Source: a virus. From it: a stretch of 47,396 bases of DNA. This document shows, piece by piece, positions 31,583-37,246 of this stretch. The stretch covers positions 1-47,396 of IMG/VR virus record IMGVR_UViG_3300029893_000507; one strand, given 5' to 3'. Each line of letters begins with the position of its first letter. Position 1 is the first letter of the stretch. The notes beneath the pieces are model-generated. The model searched no databases and was not told the origin of the DNA. It saw only the letters and a program-made list of their open reading frames with translations. Made by a program: the position numbers and the translations under genes.

Positions 31583-32149
31583 ATGATGCCTCGCCCCCTC
31601 CTCGTCGCCCTCGCCCTCCCCGCCACCGCCCTCGCCCACCCCGGAGGCTTGGACGCGAACGGCTGCCACCTCGAGCGCGCCACCGGCGAACGCCACTGCC
31701 ACCGCTCGGCCGACTCGGTGCCGACGCCGGCGGCCGCGACGGAGATCGCCGGCACCGCCAGCGTCATCGACGGCGACACGATCGAGGTCCACGGCCGCCG
31801 CATTCGCCTGCATGGGATCGACGCGCCGGAGAGCCGGCAGACGTGCACGGCCGAGGGCAAGCCCTACCGCTGCGGCCAAGAGGCGGCGCTGGCGCTGGCC
31901 GACAAGATCGGCCGGCGGCCGGTCACCTGCGAGCAGCGCGACGTCGACCGCTACGGCCGAGTCGTCGGCGTCTGCCGGGCCGGCGGCGAGGATCTGAACC
32001 GCTGGATGGTGGCCGAGGGCCTGGCGCTGGCGTACCGGCGCTACAGCCACGACTACGTCGCCGCCGAGCTGGCGGCGCAGAAGGCAGGTCGTGGCATCTG
32101 GCGCGGCGAGTTCGAGGCGCCATGGGACTGGCGGAGGGCGAAGCGGTGA
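31583..32149 (+). CDS. Secreted staphylococcal-type nuclease
   Basis: 188-aa thermonuclease. Residues 1-18 are a signal peptide (P-L-L-V-A-L-A-L-P-A-T-A-L-A). A zinc-type motif follows, H-P-G-G-L-D-x-x-G-C-H (19-29) with G-E-R-H-C-H, common before SNase domains of secreted nucleases. The SNase domain shows V-I-D-G-D-T (61-66), R-I-R-L-H-G-I-D-A-P-E (73-83) and D-R-Y-G-R (122-126), so the catalytic Asp, Arg and Glu are present. It would degrade DNA or RNA outside the cytoplasm. A role in lysogenic conversion, for example against competing DNA, is inference. Confidence 0.9.
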   Translation: MMPRPLLVALALPATALAHPGGLDANGCHLERATGERHCHRSADSVPTPAAATEIAGTASVIDGDTIEVHGRRIRLHGIDAPESRQTCTAEGKPYRCGQEAALALADKIGRRPVTCEQRDVDRYGRVVGVCRAGGEDLNRWMVAEGLALAYRRYSHDYVAAELAAQKAGRGIWRGEFEAPWDWRRAKR

Positions 32150-32367
32150 GCGCCGAGCGCATCATCGACATCCGGATCACCGGGCCGCTGCCGCCCGATG
32201 AGCTTCGCGCGCTGGCGCTGCTGCTGGTGAGGGCCTACGGCGGCCGCGCACTGGCCTACGCTGTCGAGCGCGCGACGGAAGCGCTGGAGGTCGGGGACGA
32301 ACTCGGGCGCGACCAGTGGGCGTCAGTGCAGGAGGCCGTGCGGGATGAGCTGAGAGGTCCGCGTTGA
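32146..32367 (+). CDS. Small hypothetical protein
   Basis: 73-aa protein from a GTG start overlapping the nuclease stop (GTGA), with GGAGGG upstream; an ATG at 32122 is the alternative. It has a hydrophobic helix (D-E-L-R-A-L-A-L-L-L-V-R-A-Y-G-G) and an acidic C-terminus. Next to it is a similar small gene, and the two may act as a pair. Unknown function. Confidence 0.6.
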   Translation: MSAERIIDIRITGPLPPDELRALALLLVRAYGGRALAYAVERATEALEVGDELGRDQWASVQEAVRDELRGPR

Positions 32368-32555
32368 CCCCCGCCGCCATCGCCGAAGCCGCCCGCCGCC
32401 TGGTCCGCGAGTACGGTTGGGATGCCCCGATCCAGGTGGCGATGAAGGTGGATGAGGCGCTAGCCGCCGGCGACGACGATGCGCGGCTGGCCTGGAAGGC
32501 GGTGCTGGCGGAGGTCGACCGGCTGCTCGAGGCGCGGTCGGAGATGGTGCAGTGA
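32364..32555 (+). CDS. Small hypothetical protein
   Basis: 63-aa acidic helical protein from a TTG start that overlaps the previous stop (TTGA). It starts L-T-P-A-A-I-A-E-A-A-R-R-L-V and ends with an amphipathic helix L-A-E-V-D-R-L-L-E-A-R. Unknown function; the tight linkage is the main support. Confidence 0.55.
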   Translation: MTPAAIAEAARRLVREYGWDAPIQVAMKVDEALAAGDDDARLAWKAVLAEVDRLLEARSEMVQ

Positions 32556-32622
32556 GGGACTCGTTGAATCCGGCACGTTTCGGCGCGCAATCGCATTCCC
32601 TCGTTGGGAGGTGTTGACATTT

Positions 32623-33111
32623 ATGGCAACACTAGCAACCCTAGAAGGCGATGGCATTCTGGTTAGGGTCGATGTCCCGCTACCCCCACGCACGCAGCCA
32701 TGGCGCCGCATCTATGGAAGTCAGGGTTTCATTGTGTGGCTGGAAACGGCTCTCCCGCTCATTCCGCGTGAATGGGATGCACTCGTTGAGCCAGACCAGC
32801 AGGTTTACGACTTGCTGCAGCGGTTCATCGCCGGCGAGCCGCTGACTTGGAAGAAAGAGTTCCACCCGATGAGCCCGGTAGGTCACGGAGTGTGGGAATT
32901 AAAGACGCCCGACACCAGGATCTTTGGCTGGTTTGCAGTGGGCGATTGTTTCGTGGCGGTCGAAGGCCACGACGCATCGCGCGTGAAGAAGCACGACCTC
33001 TACCCCGGTTTTCGAGACAGCGTGGTGCGGTTTAGAGAAAACCTGGATTTGGACCACCCTAAGTATGTTGCTGGAGACGATCGCAATGCCGTCCTTTCAG
33101 TTTCGGATTAG
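32623..33111 (+). CDS. RelE/HigB-like toxin candidate
   Basis: 162-aa protein followed at once by an HTH gene. The C-terminal half shows the RelE/HigB pattern: V-W-E-L-K-x-P-D-T-R-I-F-G-W-F, then F-V-A-V-E-G-H-D, K-K-H-D-L-Y-P and V-V-R-F-R. A longer N-terminal half carries a short beta region. Toxin-first with an HTH antitoxin second is the HigBA order. Start choice: ATG at 32623, or GTG at 32611 with a better GGGAGG. The expected action is cutting of mRNA on ribosomes. It is AT-richer than the phage core and therefore moron-like. Confidence 0.65.
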   Translation: MATLATLEGDGILVRVDVPLPPRTQPWRRIYGSQGFIVWLETALPLIPREWDALVEPDQQVYDLLQRFIAGEPLTWKKEFHPMSPVGHGVWELKTPDTRIFGWFAVGDCFVAVEGHDASRVKKHDLYPGFRDSVVRFRENLDLDHPKYVAGDDRNAVLSVSD

Positions 33112-33472
33112 TCCGCGCCGCGCCGCCGTGGCGCGGTTCATTGGCGACGTCCGAGTCGCCTTACAGCGGGCCCTGGCCGAGGAGGAGGCGAAGCGCGGCA
33201 CCACGAAGTCGGAAGTGGCCCGGAGACTCGGGGTTCACCGCTCTGCCATCAGCCGCCGCATCAAGGGCACCGACAACATCACGCTGGCGACGCTGGCCGA
33301 GATGGCTTGGGCGATGGACCGTGATATCTCACTGCGGCTGGTTTCTCATGAGACCTCGGTCGGGGCAAATGAGTTTCAGACGACCACCACGCAACCGCCG
33401 GGATTGGAGAAGGGATCGAGAACGGTAACCTTTACAAATCAGGCGACCAAGTTCCAGCCGGTGCCCCGCTGA
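33086..33472 (+). CDS. HTH antitoxin candidate
   Basis: 128-aa XRE-like protein. The helix-turn-helix lies at about residues 40-65 (K-S-E-V-A-R-R-L-G-V-H-R-S-A-I-S-R-R-I-K-G), followed by T-L-A-T-L-A-E-M-A-W-A-M-D-R-D. The C-terminal tail (about 85-128) is polar and probably disordered until bound to a toxin. It overlaps the toxin candidate by 26 bases and has GGAG before its ATG. It is likely to neutralise the toxin and to repress the operon. Confidence 0.78.
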   Translation: MPSFQFRISPRRAAVARFIGDVRVALQRALAEEEAKRGTTKSEVARRLGVHRSAISRRIKGTDNITLATLAEMAWAMDRDISLRLVSHETSVGANEFQTTTTQPPGLEKGSRTVTFTNQATKFQPVPR

Positions 33473-33918
33473 TGTCGCAGGAACCATATATGCATGTGCT
33501 GTACTGCGATGACATTAGGCACGAGATCACAGGAAAAACAACGCTTGTTGGCGTATACGGGTCGGTGATGTTCGTTCGGGAGTTTCCAGCGATGCTCCCG
33601 CAACTGTGTGTCGCAGTCTGGGTGATGCTGCCATTTGGGGCGCCGCCCAAAAGTTTGCGGATCAAAGTCCTGTTCGATGACAATCAGCTCGCTGAGATGG
33701 ACATCGGTACCGAGGACCCCGAGCAAGTCAAGCTGCCAGCCGGCGAGGATTTCGCCTGGATTTCTGCGCAACCTCAGCTTGTCTTCTCGCCGCTAGAAAT
33801 ACCTGGGCCCGGCAAAATATCTGTCCAGGCGGTAGCGGATGGAAAAGAGCTGAGCAGTGCCTCCTTGCGAATCATGAAGGCGCCACCAGGAGAGGGGCAG
33901 CAAACAGGAGGGGCTTGA
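33472..33918 (+). CDS. DUF6941-like protein
   Basis: 148-aa protein whose ATG overlaps the antitoxin stop by one base. The N-terminal pattern V-L-Y-C-D-D-I-R-H-E-I-T-G-K-T-T-L-V-G-V-Y fits the DUF6941 family; the remaining part is a beta sandwich (about 40-130). The family has no known function. Its place as third gene of a toxin/antitoxin operon suggests an auxiliary role, such as a sensor or a third component. Base composition is AT-rich compared with the phage core. Confidence 0.65.
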   Translation: MSQEPYMHVLYCDDIRHEITGKTTLVGVYGSVMFVREFPAMLPQLCVAVWVMLPFGAPPKSLRIKVLFDDNQLAEMDIGTEDPEQVKLPAGEDFAWISAQPQLVFSPLEIPGPGKISVQAVADGKELSSASLRIMKAPPGEGQQTGGA

Positions 33919-34123
33919 CTTCCCGCTCCGCCGGCGGGGTTTCCTGTGCCCGGCGCCTCGGCTACGGCCGGACGCCGAGGCCGAGGCCCTGCGCCTCGCC
34001 GAGCGGCTATGGCAGTCGGGCCGCTACGCCGGCGTCGCTGTGGCGCGGACCTGGTGGGATCCCGAGGCCGGGGAGTATGATCGGACGCCGGAGGTGATTA
34101 GGCGGTGGGGGCTGGTGGGGTGA
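33919..34123 (+). pseudogene. 5'-truncated ORF remnant
   Basis: In one frame (codons ending in TGA at 34121-34123) a protein-like sequence is read with no start codon of its own: about 60 residues including A-L-R-L-A-E-R-L-W-Q-S-G-R-Y-A-G-V-A-V-A-R-T and W-W-D-P-E-A-G-E-Y. No ATG, GTG or TTG with a ribosome-binding site occurs in the proper place. It looks like the 3' part of a phage gene cut at its 5' end by insertion of the AT-richer cassette before it. Confidence 0.5.
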
Positions 34124-34137
34124 CCGGCAGCAATCCG

Positions 34138-35583
34138 CTAATGCAACGGCAATGCGATGAAGCGATCTCGCCCATTCTGGCTGACCAGCAGGAGAATAGC
34201 CTTCTTTCCCTCCGCCTTGGCACGTTCGGAAAGGCGCTGCACCGCTTCCACCGAGCTCACTGGTTGCTGCGCGACCTCACGGATGATCGTTCCGACCGCA
34301 ATACCCTTGCTCCGCGCAGCCGAATCAGCCGTCCTCACGACAACAGCCCCGCCCATCACCTCAAGTTCGAGCCCGATCACCTTGCGAGCGGGCATCGCGG
34401 TTTCTGTTGGCGCGGGTGCGGGAGCAAGCGGAGCCATTCCGGCGATTTGAAGGACAGCATCCGCCACGGCTCGCATTGCTTCCCGCCGCATACTATCTGG
34501 ATCCACAGGGCTCCCGCCGCCGCTGCAAGTGGTCCGCATATGGTCATTCGCGACGAACTCGGCAGGACTGACTCCGCCAAAGACGTTTACGATTCGAGCG
34601 TTTTGGCATCGGGAATGACTGCGATTAATGCTGTTCCGAACCAGCTTGTCGCCCCCAACGCCTTTGACCTCGAAGGCATAGCTCAAGGACGCGCCGCCCT
34701 TGATCAGGTCATATGAGTAGGTCGCATTGTCAGGCATCAACAGAACGGCGCCGAGCAGGTTCACCTGATGTTGGGCGTAGGAAATGGTCTGCGATGATTC
34801 GGCCTGCGTACTAAAATCCCACTGCAGCTTTTGGACCGAGACCTGGATTGGAGCAGGCTCTCTGGTAGCTCGAAGCCATGTGCTCCGATCATTGATGGCT
34901 GCGATGATGTCTTCTTGTGCCAGCCTGTCGTCGGAAAGAACTTGAATCGTCTTCCGGTGAACGGCGATGTACCGCGAAGAGATATCACTAGCCAGCCCAA
35001 GCCGATCGAAGTCAGCCTTGGGTATTTTAGTTTTTAGCAGCGCCTCCACAAACCGCTGGCGAGCCGATGATTCCGCGGGAGCGTCGTTCAAAAGTGCCAC
35101 CATGCCGTCGAGTTTCGCCGTTTTCCCGACTTCGAGCTCCGCGAGGGCGGCTTCGAGAAACTGTTGCTTGGCTTTCTGGCCCACCAAATCTCTGAGCGCC
35201 GGAAGGCCGGCCGCAGTTGAAATGAAGTCGGTGTTCGCCCGAGCTTTGATTGCCATTTCGATTTCAACGTGGCGCGCTTTCGGAAGCAGGCCACGGGTAG
35301 CAGCCAAAGACGCCGAACGCCGCAAGTTGGCCAAATAGTGGGCGCTGACGCTTCCACTGATTTCCGCCTTTAACTCGTTTGCGAGCTTTTCCGGGTGATC
35401 CGGATATTTTTCCAGCGCGGCCTTTGTGGCTTCCATGCTTGCATTGTCCACCCCAAGGATCGTTGCGCGCAGCCAGTTGCCCGCAAGCAGCTCTTGCTCG
35501 GCTGCCGGCACGATCCTGCTTGACCCGCAGTTCGCAAGGCTAAGCACGAGCGCAGCGGCTATCACCAGCTTCAGTGCGCGCAT
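34138..35583 (-). CDS. Predicted lipoprotein, PDZ-like C-terminus
   Basis: 481-aa protein on the opposite strand to its neighbours. It begins with a signal peptide (M-R-A-L-K-L-V-I-A-A-A-L-V-L-S-L) and a Cys19 in a lipobox-like L-A-N-C; Asn at -1 is atypical. The start has GGGGGAGAGG upstream; the open frame extends further but not sensibly. The body is helical (about 30-230), then a beta region, and residues about 385-481 with L-E-L-E-V-M-G-G-A-V-V-V and G-I-A-V-G-T-I-I are PDZ-like. It is AT-rich against the phage core and convergent to the gene remnant. It could coat the outer membrane and block superinfection (inference). Confidence 0.72.
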   Translation of the reverse strand: MRALKLVIAAALVLSLANCGSSRIVPAAEQELLAGNWLRATILGVDNASMEATKAALEKYPDHPEKLANELKAEISGSVSAHYLANLRRSASLAATRGLLPKARHVEIEMAIKARANTDFISTAAGLPALRDLVGQKAKQQFLEAALAELEVGKTAKLDGMVALLNDAPAESSARQRFVEALLKTKIPKADFDRLGLASDISSRYIAVHRKTIQVLSDDRLAQEDIIAAINDRSTWLRATREPAPIQVSVQKLQWDFSTQAESSQTISYAQHQVNLLGAVLLMPDNATYSYDLIKGGASLSYAFEVKGVGGDKLVRNSINRSHSRCQNARIVNVFGGVSPAEFVANDHMRTTCSGGGSPVDPDSMRREAMRAVADAVLQIAGMAPLAPAPAPTETAMPARKVIGLELEVMGGAVVVRTADSAARSKGIAVGTIIREVAQQPVSSVEAVQRLSERAKAEGKKAILLLVSQNGRDRFIALPLH

Positions 35584-35666
35584 CCTCTCCCCCTTTGCTC
35601 TCTTCTGTTGTCCAAGATGCCAGAAGCGGCGCACGTGGTCTGTAACCATTCCGTTGACATTTCCGG

Positions 35667-35704
35667 TTGACGCTTGTCCCCGCTTCGGTTACATCTTGTC
35701 CCCC
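35667..35704 (+). promoter_or_regulatory. Second CI-controlled promoter (PL-like)
   Basis: TTGACG (35667-35672), CTTGTCCCC (35673-35681), four bases, CGGTTACA (35686-35693), then a second CTTGTCCCCC (35695-35704). The first 15 and the last 8 bases of the box equal those of the cro promoter. The box points rightward at the second early operon. The two CTTGTCCCC elements are candidate operators. Confidence 0.68.
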
Positions 35705-35705
35705 A

Positions 35706-35796
35706 GAGACCCGCGGCGACGAGGTAGGCCGCACTCCCCCGGCAAAGGCTTCGGCCAAGCCGGCGGCCGGCAGGAGCCAGCGGCTCCGCGGGTCTC
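35706..35796 (+). other. Structured leader RNA in front of rightward operon
   Basis: An 11-bp perfect helix (35706-35716, GAGACCCGCGG, with 35786-35796) closes a region with two inner hairpins. One is 35739-35763 (CCGGC/GCCGG with an inner GGC-TTCG-GCC tetraloop), the other 35766-35784 (GCCG/CGGC). It lies between the promoter and the first ribosome-binding site. A stable, multi-stem leader directly downstream of an early phage promoter could be an antitermination element (put-like, as in HK022), a regulated leader or an RNA end. Confidence 0.6.
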
Positions 35797-35816
35797 CAGC
35801 AACCAGGGAGGTCCGC

Positions 35817-36113
35817 ATGTCCATCAGCCTTCGCATCAATTCCCAGGCCGCCGCCGCTGTCGGGCTCGACGCCGACCAGCTCGACGCGCTCACCCGCGAT
35901 CTGATCTGCAGGACGAGCTTCGCCGACCTGATGGCGACCGACGAGCACTACCACCCGACCATGCGCGTCGACATCGACCCCCGCTATGCGCAGCTCGCCC
36001 GGGCCTTCAATGAGGCCGCCGAACTCATGGGGCAGAGCCGTCGCGCCTGGACGCCGGCCTACTCCGACAAGCAGCGCAAGGCCCTGGAGCAATTCGGGCT
36101 GCGGGCGGCGTGA
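35817..36113 (+). CDS. Hypothetical protein, first gene of rightward operon
   Basis: 98-aa protein with GGGAGG before its ATG. It starts MSISLRINSQAAAAVGLDADQLDALTRD and has helices with an A-R-A-F-N-E-A-A segment near the end. No family is recognised. As the first gene behind the strong early promoter it is a candidate for early host takeover or counter-defence, which cannot be shown from sequence. Confidence 0.75.
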   Translation: MSISLRINSQAAAAVGLDADQLDALTRDLICRTSFADLMATDEHYHPTMRVDIDPRYAQLARAFNEAAELMGQSRRAWTPAYSDKQRKALEQFGLRAA

Positions 36114-36123
36114 GCCGTCCCCG

Positions 36124-36212
36124 CTGACTGCGGCAGGCGCTCCGTCGGGACCGGCTCGCTCCCCTTGAGCCATCCCTCCCCAGCCGCCCGGCGGAGCGCC
36201 TTCCCCAGTCAG
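36124..36212 (+). other. Second structured leader
   Basis: Between the first two genes of the operon the RNA can form CTGACTG (36124-36130) with CAGTCAG (36206-36212), GGCGCTCCG (36136-36144) with CGGAGCGCC (36192-36200), and inside a hairpin GGCTC (36153-36157) with GAGCC (36167-36171). It resembles the first leader in size and layout and again comes just before a ribosome-binding site. Confidence 0.55.
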
Positions 36213-36235
36213 CCTCTACGAGAGGGAGCAGTCCC

Positions 36236-36589
36236 ATGCTGATGATGATCACCAACCACGGCCACCAGCGCCCGACCCCGGACGAGCTCGCCGAGCTGGA
36301 GCGCCGGTTCGATGGGCCGATCCCGGCGATCGCCCTGGACGACCTGCGCCGCGAGACGCGCCTGCCGGTCGAGGCCGAACGCAGCCGCGCCCGCACCGTC
36401 CTCGATGTGGTCGAGCTGAACCTGCGCGACGCCACCAAGCGCCTGCGCATGGCGATCGACCATCGCGCCGCTGAGGCCACGATCCGCAACGCGCGGCTGG
36501 AGGTCGCCGAGTGGATGGATCGCGTCCAGGACGCCCGCGCCGTGCTCGACGAGATCGAGGCCCTGGCGCTGATCGGAGCCGCGTCATGA
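36236..36589 (+). CDS. Hypothetical coiled-coil protein
   Basis: 117-aa protein, mainly long helices with E-R-R-F-D, V-V-E-L-N-L-R-D-A-T-K-R-L and a C-terminal I-R-N-A-R-L-E-V-A-E. GAGAGGGAGC precedes its ATG. Its stop overlaps the next ATG as ATGA. Unknown function; small coiled-coil protein of the early operon. Confidence 0.72.
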   Translation: MLMMITNHGHQRPTPDELAELERRFDGPIPAIALDDLRRETRLPVEAERSRARTVLDVVELNLRDATKRLRMAIDHRAAEATIRNARLEVAEWMDRVQDARAVLDEIEALALIGAAS

Positions 36590-36780
36590 GCACCCACAAC
36601 TTCCTCCCCGCCTCCAGGGCCGTGATGTCCTGCCTCGACCAGATCGCCGACGGCACCGCGCCCGAGTCGCTGATCCCGCTGTGGGCCGACGCCGCTCGCC
36701 GCGAGATGGAGAACCTGAACCGCCAGCTCGAGGTCGCGCATGCCGAGCTGCGCGCCATCCGACAGGGGACCGCGTCATGA
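36586..36780 (+). CDS. Small hypothetical protein
   Basis: 64-aa protein linked to both neighbours by ATGA overlaps. It has a helix R-A-V-M-S-C-L-D-Q-I-A-D-G and a second helix R-R-E-M-E-N-L-N-R-Q-L-E-V-A-H-A-E-L. No known family. It probably folds as a two-helix unit that may bind a partner. Confidence 0.68.
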   Translation: MSTHNFLPASRAVMSCLDQIADGTAPESLIPLWADAARREMENLNRQLEVAHAELRAIRQGTAS

Positions 36781-37115
36781 CGAAGCAGATCATGTCCTTC
36801 AGCTGCGCCGACTACGCCATCCCCGCCCCGACCTGGGCCGAGTCCGCCGCCGAAGACGGCGTGATCGAGGAGCGCACGGGCGAGGAGACCGAGGTCGTCT
36901 GCGTCGTCGGGCATCCCGATCTGCCGCTGAGCGAGCGCGACCGGCGCAACAAGGCGCTGCTCCTGTCGGCGCCGGCGATGCTGGCGGCGCTGAAGAAGGC
37001 CGAGGCCTTCGCCGAGCAGATGCGCAGCGGCGTTCGGTTCTCGGATCGCGCCGCGGCGGCCGATCGGCTGCTGACCACGATCCGCGCCGCGCTACCGGAC
37101 GAGGGAGGCGCCTGA
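36777..37115 (+). CDS. Hypothetical protein
   Basis: 112-aa protein with a Cys in an early F-S-C-A-D-Y segment, an acidic middle and a helical C-terminus (A-P-A-M-L-A-A-L-K-K-A-E-A-F-A-E-Q-M). Its stop overlaps the next ATG. The pattern S-A-P-x-M-L-x-A-L, followed by a helix, occurs in small phage proteins of unknown role next to early genes. Confidence 0.7.
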   Translation: MTKQIMSFSCADYAIPAPTWAESAAEDGVIEERTGEETEVVCVVGHPDLPLSERDRRNKALLLSAPAMLAALKKAEAFAEQMRSGVRFSDRAAAADRLLTTIRAALPDEGGA

Positions 37116-37246
37116 TGTGCCCGCTCGCCCTCACCATCACCGCATGGCGCCGGCTGGCGCTGGACATCGTCACCGGCCGGCGGCCGAGCACGACCAGCCA
37201 GCGGCATGTGGCCTGGCTGTTCCTGCGCCAGCACGGGGTGGCGTGA
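37115..37246 (+). CDS. Very small hypothetical protein
   Basis: 43-aa basic protein (starts MCPLALTITAWRRLALDIV) coupled by one-base overlaps to both neighbours: the ATG shares the A of the previous TGA, and its own TGA shares the A of the helicase-methyltransferase ATG. It is short but the exact fit in the operon supports it. Confidence 0.55.
   Translation: MCPLALTITAWRRLALDIVTGRRPSTTSQRHVAWLFLRQHGVA

Noticed and set aside
37117-37245. Longer N-terminus for the helicase-methyltransferase
   Set aside because: The extra part shadows the 43-aa gene; the ATG at 37246 has the normal stop-start overlap.
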